A DNA stretch of 47,405 nt from Lachnospiraceae bacterium AM93-12TA. Its GTDB lineage: Bacteria; Bacillota; Clostridia; Lachnospirales; Lachnospiraceae. Made by a program: the position numbers and the translations under genes. The notes below the pieces were generated by a model. It worked only from the letters and a program-made list of their open reading frames with translations, did not search any database and was not told where the DNA came from. Each line of letters begins with the position of its first letter. Within the stretch, counting starts at the first letter, position 1. This document shows, piece by piece, positions 8,202 through 16,359 of the stretch. The stretch lies in contig JAQERH010000023.1 in the NCBI GenBank assembly GCA_027698105.1, positions 1 through 47,405 on the forward strand, read 5' to 3'.

Positions 8202-8308
8202 TTTTCTTATCCTCCCTTTCCCTGGCAAATGAAATAATTAATGATATTTTACAACAAAATACGCGGAGACGCTACTCCAATACACTGAAACAGTTCGGTC
8301 ATATAAAA

Positions 8309-8365
8309 ATTCAGGCAGAAAAACACATTGAAAGTTTGTCTTCATAAGTGTTTTTCTGCCTGAAT
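8309..8365 (-). terminator. Bidirectional-looking terminator between fruA and the DeoR gene
   Basis: A perfect 18-bp inverted repeat (8309-8326 with 8348-8365) encloses a 21-nt loop. On the minus strand it is followed by ATTTTTAT, fitting intrinsic termination of fruK-fruA; on the plus strand by TTTTAT. It separates fruR from the fructose genes, so fruR probably has its own start in 8202-8308, where I see no clear consensus promoter. Confidence 0.75.
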
Positions 8366-8447
8366 TTTATAGGGCTGACGCCCGAAGCTTCCTGTCTGCT
8401 GTAGACGGGCAAGAAGATGCATGGCTGAACGGTTTGTTACTACAGAA

Positions 8448-8618
8448 GATAAAGCAGGCGGGCTCTAGGACGATGGCGAGGCTTTCGCATGAGATTTGCG
8501 CTAATTTCCGCCGCCGAGCGAAGTGTCTGAGCCGAAAGGCGAGTTTTCGCGAACGGCGGATAAGGGATGCGCGAATCGAGTCGAAAACGTAGTCTGTCCC
8601 AGTTCCGCCTGCTTTATC
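8448..8618 (+). repeat. Structured dispersed element, copy 1 (RNA-like fold on the plus strand)
   Basis: The 171-bp element is closed by a 14-bp perfect inverted repeat (8448-8461 with 8605-8618). Inside it, ATTTGCGC (8494-8501) pairs with GCGCGAAT (8570-8577), and TCCGCCG (8507-8513) with CGGCGGA (8554-8560). Then GCGAA (8518-8522) pairs with TTCGC (8546-8550), and a GCC-GAAA-GGC hairpin (8531-8540) forms the tip. GA dinucleotides face each other at 8516-8517/8551-8552 and 8529-8530/8541-8542, as in tandem sheared G-A pairs. A second copy at 37,975 keeps the fold with paired base changes. GNRA and GA features exist only on the plus strand, opposite to fruA and fruR. It starts 8 nt from the fruA stop. 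Confidence 0.75.
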
Positions 8619-8625
8619 CATGCTT

Positions 8626-10563
8626 TTACGCCACTTTCTTCTTCAGCACGCCTAACAGGAAGGCTCCGATCAGAGTTCCGATTACCAGAGCGGCCAGGTA
8701 CATCATAGCGTTTCCGACAACCGGGAATACGAAGATTCCGCCGTGGGGAGCCATGAGAGTACATCCAAAGGCCATGGATAGAGCTCCTGAGACTCCCGCG
8801 CCGATGACGCAGGCAGGAAGCACATGAAGCGGATCAGAGGCTGCAAATGGGATAGCTCCCTCTGTGATGAAGGCCAGTCCCATGATAAAGTTGACAGGAC
8901 CGGATTCTCTTTCCTCTTTTGTAAATTTGTTCTTAAAGAGCAGGGTAGCCAGGGCGATGGCGCAGGGAGGAACCATTCCGCCAATCATAACGGCTGCCAT
9001 GATATCGTAGTTTCCAGCTGCGATGGAAGCAGTTCCAAAGACGTAGGCTGCCTTGTTGAAAGGACCGCCCATATCAATGGACATCATGCCTGCCACGACA
9101 ATTCCAAGGAGAATTTTGCTGGTTCCGCTCATATTTGTAAGAGCTGTATTCAGAGAGGTATTTAAAAATCCTACTGGCGGCTCGATGACAAAAGTCATAA
9201 TTAAACCGATGAGAAGGATGCCGAATACAGGGTATAAGAGCACAGGGGCGATTTTTTCCAGAGCCTCCGGCAGATGGCTGAACAGCTTTCCAAGGAAGAG
9301 AACCAGGTATCCTGCGATAAATCCGGCTAACAGAGCGCCTAAGAATCCTGATTTTCCGCTGGCGGCAATCATTCCGCCGACAAATCCTACTGCCAGGGCA
9401 GGCCGATCCCCGATACTCATGGCGATAAATCCAGCCAGGATTGGAAGCATGAAGCCAAATGCCACTCCTCCGATGCCTTTTAAGGCTGCCGCTGCTGGTG
9501 TGATGGTTCCAAAGGCAGATCTGGCTTCATCGGACAGGGAATTAATATCCACACTCAGGCCATCGATGAGGAAAGCCAGGGCGATGAGGATTCCTCCGCC
9601 TACGACAAAGGGAAGCATATGGGAAACACCGTTCATCAGCTGGGTATAAATTTTGTGAGCTGCGCTTCCGGAAGATTTTGTCTCCTTTACAGCCGCAGGA
9701 TTTCCTGCCTGGTAGACAGGCGCGTCTCCCTTCACAGCCCGCTCGATCAGCTGCTCTGCTTTGCTGATTCCGTCAGAAACAGGACATTCAATCAGGCGCT
9801 TGCCGTGAAAACGATCCATGGGAACCTTGGCATCAGCGGCCACGATAATGCAGTCAGCCTCAGCGATTTCTGCCTCAGTCAGGACATTTTTGGCTCCTCC
9901 GGAACCTCTGGTTTCCACCTTCAGAGAACAGCCTGCAGCGCGGGCGGCCTTTTCCAGTCCCTCGGCAGCCATGTAGGTGTGGGCAATGCCGGTAGGGCAG
10001 GAGGTAACGGCCAGAATGCGGCAGGTCTTACCACTGCCAGAAACGGCTTTTGTCTCCTCGTTGGAAGGCTGATTCTGAGCAGCCAGCTGGCTGTCGATGC
10101 CTGGTTTTTCCTGATCTGCCTGGTCAATAACAGATAAAAATTCTTCTGCTGTCTCAGCTTTTGTAAGTTTTTCCACAAAGTTCTGATCCATCAGCAGCAC
10201 AGACAGCTTGCTGAGTACGTCCAGGTGAATGTTGTCCTCTGTATCCGGGGCAGCGATGAGAAAAATCAGATGGGCCGGCATACCGTCCAGAGACTCAAAC
10301 TCTACACCGTCTCTGACCACCATGGCAGCCAGACCAGGTTTGCGGACAGCGGCGCATTTTCCGTGGGGAATGGCAATTCCGCCTCCGATTCCTGTGGTGC
10401 TCTCCTCCTCACGAAGATAAACCTGCTTTCTGTAGCCTTCTTCATCTGCGATCTTTCCGCTGGCAGCCATCAGGGCTACCATCTGATCCAGAGCTTCTTT
10501 TTTTGTGTGCGGGGTTCCATCCAGGCAGATACTCCGCTTATCAATTAAATCTGTAATCCGCAT
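8626..10563 (-). CDS. fruA: PTS fructose transporter, EIIABC fused
   Basis: A 645-residue phosphotransferase permease that imports fructose and phosphorylates it to fructose 1-phosphate. Domain order: EIIA (residues 1-150, phospho-His67 in GGIAIPHGKC), EIIB (about 180-280, phospho-Cys189 in AVTSCPTGIAHTYMAAEG), and EIIC (about 305-645, multiple membrane helices with GGVAFGFMLPILAGFIA and PVGFLN). The start at 10,563 (MRITDLIDKR) follows AAGGAGG by 6 nt; an upstream ATG at 10,584 is poorer. It lies 26 nt after fruK on the same transcript. Together they convert external fructose to fructose 1,6-bisphosphate. Confidence 0.96.
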   Translation of the reverse strand: MRITDLIDKRSICLDGTPHTKKEALDQMVALMAASGKIADEEGYRKQVYLREEESTTGIGGGIAIPHGKCAAVRKPGLAAMVVRDGVEFESLDGMPAHLIFLIAAPDTEDNIHLDVLSKLSVLLMDQNFVEKLTKAETAEEFLSVIDQADQEKPGIDSQLAAQNQPSNEETKAVSGSGKTCRILAVTSCPTGIAHTYMAAEGLEKAARAAGCSLKVETRGSGGAKNVLTEAEIAEADCIIVAADAKVPMDRFHGKRLIECPVSDGISKAEQLIERAVKGDAPVYQAGNPAAVKETKSSGSAAHKIYTQLMNGVSHMLPFVVGGGILIALAFLIDGLSVDINSLSDEARSAFGTITPAAAALKGIGGVAFGFMLPILAGFIAMSIGDRPALAVGFVGGMIAASGKSGFLGALLAGFIAGYLVLFLGKLFSHLPEALEKIAPVLLYPVFGILLIGLIMTFVIEPPVGFLNTSLNTALTNMSGTSKILLGIVVAGMMSIDMGGPFNKAAYVFGTASIAAGNYDIMAAVMIGGMVPPCAIALATLLFKNKFTKEERESGPVNFIMGLAFITEGAIPFAASDPLHVLPACVIGAGVSGALSMAFGCTLMAPHGGIFVFPVVGNAMMYLAALVIGTLIGAFLLGVLKKKVA

Positions 10564-10589
10564 GAGATTCCTCCTTTTTATCATTGTTG

Positions 10590-11513
10590 CTAAATTGACT
10601 CATCTGTTTCGTCCAGGCGCTGGTAAATGGAGCGGATTTCCTTCTCTGTTGCCAGAAATTCTGAGAATGCGCTGGCGCTTCCTGCCGATACTCCCATCCG
10701 GAAGGCGTGAGAGTAATCATGCTTTTCCATCCATCCGGCTAAGAAACCTGCTACCATGGAATCTCCGGCTCCTACTGCGTTTACAAGAGTTCCCCTGGGA
10801 GCTGGAAGCATGTGAACACAGCCCTCTGCATCTAAGAGCACGGCTCCCTGTCCGGCCATGGAAACCAGTACGTTCTGAGCGCCCATTTCCTGCAGCTTTT
10901 TGGCATAGGGAACGACTTCTTCTCTGGTTTTTAATGTAACATGGAAGAGCTCTCCCAGCTCGTGGTTGTTGGGTTTAATCAGAAACGGACGGTAGGGAAG
11001 GACGTTCATCAGAAGATCGCCTGTGGCATCTACGGCGAAGAGCACTCCCCGCTCTTTTAACATTTCCAGAATCCGGCTGTAACTGTCCTCTGGCATAGAG
11101 GCAGGGATGCTGCCTGCTAACACCAGCGTGTCGCCCGGATTCAGAGTGTCCAGCCGCTCCATCAGCTGCTTCAGAGAAGCCGCGTCAATGTCAGGCCCGG
11201 CTCCATTGATTTCAGTTCCGTCAAAATCCTTCATTTTTATATTGATTCGGGAACAGCCATTTTCAAGGAAAATGAAGCCGCAGGATACGCCGCTCTGGCG
11301 GATTCTCCGTTCAATTTCTTTACCGGTAAATCCGGCCAGAAATCCAAGGGCTGTATTTTCGATGCCCAGACTGTGAAGAACTGTGGATACGTTCACACCT
11401 TTTCCGCCGGGAAGAAGCTGCTCAGAGGATGTGCGGTTTGTCTTTCCCAGCTCAAACTGGTCGACAGTTACGATATAGTCCAGAGACGGATTAAATGTAA
11501 CAGTATAAATCAC
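10590..11513 (-). CDS. fruK: 1-phosphofructokinase
   Basis: A 307-residue PfkB-family kinase that phosphorylates fructose 1-phosphate to the 1,6-bisphosphate. Diagnostic features: the LPGGKGVNVS substrate motif (34-43), the VLAGSIP segment (131-137), KPNNHELGEL (180-189) and the C-terminal NAVGAGDSMVAGF signature with catalytic Asp251. It starts with GTG at 11,513, preceded by AGGAGG at 8 nt. First gene of the minus-strand fructose operon. Confidence 0.96.
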   Translation of the reverse strand: MIYTVTFNPSLDYIVTVDQFELGKTNRTSSEQLLPGGKGVNVSTVLHSLGIENTALGFLAGFTGKEIERRIRQSGVSCGFIFLENGCSRINIKMKDFDGTEINGAGPDIDAASLKQLMERLDTLNPGDTLVLAGSIPASMPEDSYSRILEMLKERGVLFAVDATGDLLMNVLPYRPFLIKPNNHELGELFHVTLKTREEVVPYAKKLQEMGAQNVLVSMAGQGAVLLDAEGCVHMLPAPRGTLVNAVGAGDSMVAGFLAGWMEKHDYSHAFRMGVSAGSASAFSEFLATEKEIRSIYQRLDETDESI

Positions 11514-11545
11514 GCTTAAAACCTCCTGTTCTGTTTGTTACTGCT

Positions 11546-11574
11546 ATTATACAACTACAAACAGTCATAATCAA
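11546..11574 (-). promoter_or_regulatory. Promoter of fruK-fruA
   Basis: On the minus strand TTGATT (11,574-11,569) and TATAAT (11,551-11,546) are 17 bp apart. The -35 region lies inside a 14-bp sequence that recurs upstream (see operator entries), so a bound regulator would block polymerase. Transcription would start near 11,539, 26 nt before the GTG. Confidence 0.75.
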
Positions 11575-11577
11575 TCA
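11564..11577 (-). promoter_or_regulatory. Candidate operator 1 (DeoR-type regulator) for fruKA
   Basis: TGATTGATTATGAC on the minus strand, overlapping the -35 element. An identical 14-mer lies 73 bp upstream. Assignment to the neighbouring DeoR-type regulator is inference. Confidence 0.6.
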
Positions 11578-11636
11578 AAATAAGTCACAAAAACATGGAA
11601 ATGAATTTGTGGTATTTTCACAAAAAATCAAATTCG

Positions 11637-11650
11637 GTCATAATCAATCA
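11637..11650 (-). promoter_or_regulatory. Candidate operator 2 for fruKA
   Basis: Exact second copy of the 14-mer at 11,564-11,577, in the same orientation, with start-to-start distance 73 bp (about seven helical turns). The spacing would let two bound regulators loop the A/T-rich intervening DNA. Confidence 0.6.
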
Positions 11651-11789
11651 TGCACGTAAGAAAAAAGTAAAAAAAATTTCAGTTTCTCCAACTTTCAGAC
11701 AAGCTTCTTCGTCTAATAATAGAGAACAGACAGGAAAGAGAAAACCGGAGATAAAAAAGGCGGAAATCGCCTGATCACGGAGGAGAAAA

Positions 11790-12848
11790 ATGCAGAGCGC
11801 CAGATATCAGGAATCTCATCGGGCAGACCGGTGCAACAGTGATAATTTAACCAGAAAACAGAGGGAATATTACAGGGAGAGACAGAAAATGAAACGGAGG
11901 AAGGAAAAGCGCCGCCGCCGGATCCGAAGTATCGTGTCTTCCCTGGAGGGCATTTGCCTGTGCCTGGTTTTGATAGCCGCCCTGCGCTATGTGCCTTTGT
12001 TTGGCAGCAGGGGAAGTACAGAAGGCTTTTCAGGAGCATTGGCTCGGAATTCCATTTCCCCTAAAAACGGGGCAGAGGCAGGTCTGCTCTGGGGAGAAGA
12101 GAAGACAGAGGAAACTTTACAGGAATCTGAAAATGGGAAAGCCGTAAGGAAAGCAGAGGAATCCCCATCCCAAGTACAGTCAGAAGAGGAACAGATGGAA
12201 GAAGAGCAGAGCGAAGCAGCGATGCCAGGGGGATATGATTTTTCACGTCCTGTTCCGCCTTCTGATCCGGTGGACGACAGCTATTTTGATGATGCTGTTT
12301 TTATTGGAGATTCCAGAACAGAAGGACTTATTACCAATACAGGGCTGACAGGCACAACCTCCTATACCTACAAGGGCCTGATGGTGGACACTGTGTTTAC
12401 TAAGCCGGTGATTCGCAGAGGAGAGGATAAGGTTTCGGTGATGGAAGTCATGAAAACAACAGCTTTTTCCAAGGTTTACATTATGTTTGGAATCAATGAG
12501 AACGGCTGGCCCTACAACGATGTGTTTATTGAGCAATATGGTAAGATTATTGACGCTGTCCGTGAGATCAATCCAGAAGCAGTGATTTATGTCCAGGAAA
12601 TTATACCGGTGACGAATCATGTATCCTCCACCCACAGCTATATCAGGAATGGAAAGATAGCAGAGTTTAACAGACTGCTGCGCCAGATGGCTCAGGAAAA
12701 ACAGGTGTATTTTATCGATACGGCATCAGCGGCAGCCGGGCCTGACGGAAGTCTTCCAGATGAAGCGGCCTCTGACGGCATCCATCTGAAAAAGGATTAC
12801 TGTAAAAAGTGGCTGGATTATTTAAAAAGCCATACGGTTTCACGATAA
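11790..12848 (+). CDS. Membrane-anchored SGNH/GDSL-type hydrolase
   Basis: A 352-residue protein with a very basic N-terminal cytoplasmic segment (KRRKEKRRRR), one transmembrane helix (about 47-68), an acidic Glu/Ser-rich linker, and an SGNH domain from about residue 165. Catalytic motifs are visible: GDS with Ser175, GINENGW (block III Gly/Asn), and DGIHL with Asp329 and His332. Such proteins act outside the membrane as esterases, often adding or removing O-acetyl groups on cell-wall or surface glycans; the substrate is not known. GGAGGAG lies just before the ATG. It pairs with the downstream lipoprotein gene, as in Lachnospiraceae SGNH-DUF4358 clusters, but no MBOAT acyltransferase is adjacent. 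Confidence 0.83.
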   Translation: MQSARYQESHRADRCNSDNLTRKQREYYRERQKMKRRKEKRRRRIRSIVSSLEGICLCLVLIAALRYVPLFGSRGSTEGFSGALARNSISPKNGAEAGLLWGEEKTEETLQESENGKAVRKAEESPSQVQSEEEQMEEEQSEAAMPGGYDFSRPVPPSDPVDDSYFDDAVFIGDSRTEGLITNTGLTGTTSYTYKGLMVDTVFTKPVIRRGEDKVSVMEVMKTTAFSKVYIMFGINENGWPYNDVFIEQYGKIIDAVREINPEAVIYVQEIIPVTNHVSSTHSYIRNGKIAEFNRLLRQMAQEKQVYFIDTASAAAGPDGSLPDEAASDGIHLKKDYCKKWLDYLKSHTVSR

Positions 12849-12880
12849 AAGAATGTAGAAATATGATATACAGCATGGAT

Positions 12881-12933
12881 AGCGTCAGTGTACAGAGGGC
12901 GATGCGGCGTATGGTTCCTGGTACGCTGACGCT
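12881..12933 (+). promoter_or_regulatory. Inverted repeat between the SGNH and lipoprotein genes
   Basis: A 13-nt arm at 12,881-12,893 (AGCGTCAGTGTAC) pairs with 12,921-12,933 with a single G-U pair, enclosing a 27-nt loop. It ends a few bases before the AAGGAG of the next gene and could control its translation or protect the mRNA. Confidence 0.5.
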
Positions 12934-12949
12934 AAGAAGGAGAAAGAAA

Positions 12950-13480
12950 ATGAAAAACAAAACATGGATGAGAAACGCAGCGAAAAAAGGAATTATGGCA
13001 GGACTGCTTCTGGCAGTCTGCGCCGCAGTGTCTGCCTGTGGAGGACAAAACGGGAAGACGAAGGCAGAAAATTCAGCGGAAAGCCAGGCAGTCAGCCAGC
13101 AGGCGGACGCTGGGGAAATCGGCAAGAAGCTGGCAGAAGCCCTGACCTTTGAGGATGAGCTGACCCTGGCAGATCAGGAGATGGCAGGCCTTCTCTATGG
13201 AATCGATACAGCGGTTTCATCGTCTGTCTATATCGGCAGCGGAGCCACAGCAGAAGAGATCGCAGTGTTTGAGTTTAAGACAGAGCAGGAGTGTAAAGAG
13301 GCAGTTGCTCTGGTAGAACAGAGGATTGAGGATCAGAAGGAGGCATTTGCTTCCTATATGCCAAAAGAGATAAAGCGTCTGGAGGGAACAGTGATCAAGC
13401 AATATGGCCGCTTTCTGGCTGTCTGTGTCTGCGATGACAGCCAGAAGGCGGAAGAACTGCTTTCTGAGTTTCTTCAGTAG
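12950..13480 (+). CDS. DUF4358-like lipoprotein
   Basis: A 176-residue exported protein with a basic start (MKNKTWMRNAAKKG), a hydrophobic stretch and a VSACGG lipobox. A Ser/Gln/Glu linker follows, then a globular domain in which GSGATAEEIAVFEF and a C-terminal RFLAVCVCDD strand resemble the DUF4358 family. Function is unknown; these lipoproteins often sit beside SGNH hydrolase and acetyltransferase genes, suggesting an auxiliary role in cell-surface glycan modification. AAGGAG lies 7 nt before the ATG. The frame continues upstream to 12,809 but would then overlap the previous gene and bury the signal peptide. Confidence 0.72.
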   Translation: MKNKTWMRNAAKKGIMAGLLLAVCAAVSACGGQNGKTKAENSAESQAVSQQADAGEIGKKLAEALTFEDELTLADQEMAGLLYGIDTAVSSSVYIGSGATAEEIAVFEFKTEQECKEAVALVEQRIEDQKEAFASYMPKEIKRLEGTVIKQYGRFLAVCVCDDSQKAEELLSEFLQ

Positions 13481-13534
13481 AAGGAACAGACATGGTTTTC
13501 AGCAGTATTTCAGCAGCATTTTATCTAATTTTTA

Positions 13535-13572
13535 ATTTTCTATCATCTGATAATTTTGATTTTCTATCATCT
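13535..13572 (+). repeat. Pair of 14-bp direct repeats upstream of the exonuclease gene
   Basis: ATTTTCTATCATCT occurs at 13,535-13,548 and 13,559-13,572, 24 bp apart. It may be an operator or a small duplication in A/T-rich DNA. Confidence 0.55.
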
Positions 13573-13613
13573 TAAAAATTTCTATGAGGAGAAGAACCTC
13601 TCTCTCTGCTCTC

Positions 13614-13642
13614 TTCCAAAATAATCGAGAAAATGGTATACT
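13614..13642 (+). promoter_or_regulatory. Putative extended -10 promoter of the exonuclease gene
   Basis: TTCCAA (13,614-13,619), a 17-bp spacer, then TATACT (13,637-13,642) preceded by TGG as in extended -10 promoters. The direct repeats lie 40-80 bp upstream. Confidence 0.4.
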
Positions 13643-13710
13643 GATGCTATCAATATCGCTTTTCCGCCTCTCAGAAGAGGCGGGAGACGAGTCAGGAGAC
13701 AGAAAACAGA

Positions 13711-14466
13711 ATGAAAAAAATGATTTCATGGAATGTAAACGGCCTGCGGGCCTGTGTGGGAAAAGGATTTCTCGACATATTTAAAGAGCTTGACGCCGAT
13801 ATTTTCTGCATTCAGGAGAGCAAACTTCAGGCCGGGCAGATTGACCTTGACATACCAGGATATTATCAGTATTGGAGCTATGCAGACAAGAAGGGATACT
13901 CAGGAACCGCCCTGTTTACGAAGGAGGAGCCTTTAAGCGTGGTATATGGTCTGGGAATTGATGTTCACGACCATGAGGGGAGGGTGATTGCAGCAGAGTA
14001 CGAGGACTACTATGTAGTGACCTGCTATACGCCTAACTCCCAGAACGAGCTGGCCCGCTTGCCCTACCGGATGGAGTGGGAGGACGCCTTCCGCTCCTAC
14101 CTTAAAAAGCTGGAGGAGAAAAAGCCGGTGATCTTCTGCGGGGACCTGAATGTGGCCCACCGGGAGATTGACCTGAAAAATCCTAAGACGAACAGGAAAA
14201 ACGCCGGATTTACCGACGAGGAGAGAGGAAAGTTTTCTGAGCTGCTCTCTGCGGGATTTATCGATACCTACCGCCATTTCTATCCTGATACAGAGGGAGC
14301 CTATTCCTGGTGGTCCTACCGATTTAAGGCCAGGGAGAAGAATGCAGGGTGGAGAATCGACTATTTCTGCGTATCAGAAAGTCTGAGAGACAGGCTGGTA
14401 AGCGCGTCTATCCACTCAGAAATTATGGGATCGGATCACTGCCCTGTAGAGCTGGTGATTCAGTAA
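13711..14466 (+). CDS. exoA: Exodeoxyribonuclease III / AP endonuclease
   Basis: A 251-residue Mg2+-dependent exonuclease-endonuclease-phosphatase fold enzyme of base-excision repair, cutting DNA at abasic sites. Motifs: [10 protein letters not shown] (Asn at 8 and 10), CIQESKL with metal ligand Glu36, [14 protein letters not shown] with the Asp/Asn pair, GWRIDYF, and a C-terminal GSDHCPVEL with the catalytic His. Length is usual for the Gram-positive ExoA type. The ATG at 13,711 lies in a purine-rich context (GGAGACAG). The downstream ABC-F gene begins 27 nt later and may be co-transcribed. Confidence 0.95.
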   Translation: MKKMISWNVNGLRACVGKGFLDIFKELDADIFCIQESKLQAGQIDLDIPGYYQYWSYADKKGYSGTALFTKEEPLSVVYGLGIDVHDHEGRVIAAEYEDYYVVTCYTPNSQNELARLPYRMEWEDAFRSYLKKLEEKKPVIFCGDLNVAHREIDLKNPKTNRKNAGFTDEERGKFSELLSAGFIDTYRHFYPDTEGAYSWWSYRFKAREKNAGWRIDYFCVSESLRDRLVSASIHSEIMGSDHCPVELVIQ

Positions 14467-14493
14467 GGCCAGATCGGAAGCAGGAGAACAGAT

Positions 14494-16338
14494 ATGAATT
14501 TATTGACCATTGAACATCTTACAAAATCCTATACAGAGAGGCTGTTGTTTGACGACACAGCTTTTTCTGTCAATGAAGGCGAAAAAATCGGGGTAATCGG
14601 CATCAACGGGACGGGAAAATCGACGCTTCTCCGGATCCTGGCAGGCCTCGAAGAGCCGGATCAGGGCAGTGTGGTGAAGGGGAGAAACCTTTATATCCGC
14701 TATCTGCCCCAAAATCCTGTATTTGAACCAGGATATACAGTATTGGAGAGCGTAATCCGGGAAAACCAGGGCCATGAGCAGGTCTGGGATCTGGAGGGAC
14801 AGGCAAAAACCATGCTGATGACTCTGGGGATTCCTGGCTGGGATGAGAAGATAGAAACTCTTTCCGGAGGCCAGAGAAAGAGAGCCGCCCTGGCCAGTGT
14901 TCTTCTCTCTACGGCAGATCTGCTGGTGTTAGACGAGCCCACCAACCATCTGGACAGCGGCATGGCTGACTGGCTGGAAGAGTATCTGAAAAAGTTCAGA
15001 GGAGCCCTGGTGATGATTACCCATGACCGGTATTTCCTGGACAGTGTGACAAACCGGATTGTGGAGCTTGATAAGGGAAAACTCTACAGCTATCAGACGA
15101 ATTATCAGGGCTTTCTGGAGCTGAAGGCAGAGAGGATGGCTATGGAGGAGGCGTCGGAGCGGAAGCGCCAGTCTATTTTAAGGGTGGAGCTGGAGTGGAT
15201 GAAGCGGGGCGCCAGAGCCCGTTCTACCAAGCAGAAGGGACGGATTCAGCGGTTTGAGGAGCTGAGCGCCAGAAAGGGTCCTGAGTACGACGGAGAGGTG
15301 GAGCTGGGGTCTGTTTCCAGCCGCCTGGGCCGGACGACAGTGGAACTTAAAAATATCTGCAAGTCCTATGGAGATAAGATTCTGATTCAGGATTTCAGCT
15401 ATATTTTCCTGAAGAATGACAGGGTGGGCTTTATCGGGCAGAACGGAAGCGGAAAATCGACTCTGATGAAGATGATCGCCGGCTGGGTGCAGCCGGATTC
15501 CGGAGAGATTGAGATTGGACAGACAGTAAAGCTGGGGTATTTCTCCCAGGAAAACGAGGCCATGGATGATTCTCTCCGGGTGATTGACTATATTAAGGAG
15601 GCAGCCGAGTATGTGAAGACGCCGGAGGGAAGCATTTCTGCCTCCCAGATGCTGGAACGGTTTTTATTTCCTTCATCTGTGCAGTATACGGTGATTGGAA
15701 AGCTGTCCGGCGGCGAGAAGAGACGCCTTTACCTTCTGCGTATTCTGATGGAGGCTCCTAATGTTCTGATTCTGGACGAGCCGACTAATGATCTGGATAT
15801 CAGGACACTGACGATTCTGGAGGATTACCTGGACAGCTTTCAGGGTATTGTGATTACTGTATCTCATGACCGGTATTTCTTAGACAGGGCAGTGCGCCGT
15901 ATTTTTGCTTTTGAGGGAAATGGAAAGCTGCGTCAGTATGAGGGTGGCTTTACAGATTACCAGGCCGCAAGGCAGGAGGAAGAGGCTGCTCAGGAAAGTC
16001 TCAGAGCAGCAGCATCAGGAACCAGCATGGAAAAAGAAACCGGGAATGGCTCTGATAAAAATACCAGGAAGAGCTGGAAGGACGGCCAGGTTAAAAAGCT
16101 GAAATTCACCTATAAGGAACAGAAAGAATGGGAGACCATTGAAGACGAGATTGCGGCGCTGGAGGAGAAGGCGGAGGCTTTGGGGCCGGAGATTAACAAA
16201 GCTGCCAGAGATTACGAAAAGCTGGCCGCTCTGATGAAGGAAAAGGAAGAGACCGAGGCGCTCCTGGAAGAGAAAATGGAGCGCTGGATGTATCTGAATG
16301 ATCTGGCGGAGCGGATAGCAGAGCAGAACAGCCGTTAG
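14494..16338 (+). CDS. ABC-F family ATPase with C-terminal coiled coil (Uup-like)
   Basis: A 614-residue cytosolic protein with two complete ABC domains: Walker A GINGTGKST (36-44) and GQNGSGKST (315-323), signatures LSGGQ and LSGGEK, Walker B DEPTNHLD and DEPTNDLD, and two SHDRYF/THDRYF switch regions. Between the domains is an Arg/Lys-rich linker (RGARARSTKQKGRIQR) and after them a charged coiled coil (about 530-614). This is the Uup/ABC-F layout; such proteins act on ribosomes or branched DNA. Unlike the ABC-F at 2886, all ATPase motifs are intact. A purine-rich AAGCAGGAG stretch precedes the ATG. Confidence 0.92.
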   Translation: MNLLTIEHLTKSYTERLLFDDTAFSVNEGEKIGVIGINGTGKSTLLRILAGLEEPDQGSVVKGRNLYIRYLPQNPVFEPGYTVLESVIRENQGHEQVWDLEGQAKTMLMTLGIPGWDEKIETLSGGQRKRAALASVLLSTADLLVLDEPTNHLDSGMADWLEEYLKKFRGALVMITHDRYFLDSVTNRIVELDKGKLYSYQTNYQGFLELKAERMAMEEASERKRQSILRVELEWMKRGARARSTKQKGRIQRFEELSARKGPEYDGEVELGSVSSRLGRTTVELKNICKSYGDKILIQDFSYIFLKNDRVGFIGQNGSGKSTLMKMIAGWVQPDSGEIEIGQTVKLGYFSQENEAMDDSLRVIDYIKEAAEYVKTPEGSISASQMLERFLFPSSVQYTVIGKLSGGEKRRLYLLRILMEAPNVLILDEPTNDLDIRTLTILEDYLDSFQGIVITVSHDRYFLDRAVRRIFAFEGNGKLRQYEGGFTDYQAARQEEEAAQESLRAAASGTSMEKETGNGSDKNTRKSWKDGQVKKLKFTYKEQKEWETIEDEIAALEEKAEALGPEINKAARDYEKLAALMKEKEETEALLEEKMERWMYLNDLAERIAEQNSR

Positions 16339-16359
16339 GACGGGATGGGAGAGTGTAAT

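Noticed and set aside
8524..10548. Plus-strand frames of 60-200 codons opposite fruA
   Set aside because: fruA motifs on the minus strand are unambiguous; the plus frames lack family resemblance.
11564..11650. Catabolite (cre) site at the fructose promoter
   Set aside because: No match to the TGNAANCGNTNNCA pattern was seen; only the 14-mer repeats stand out.
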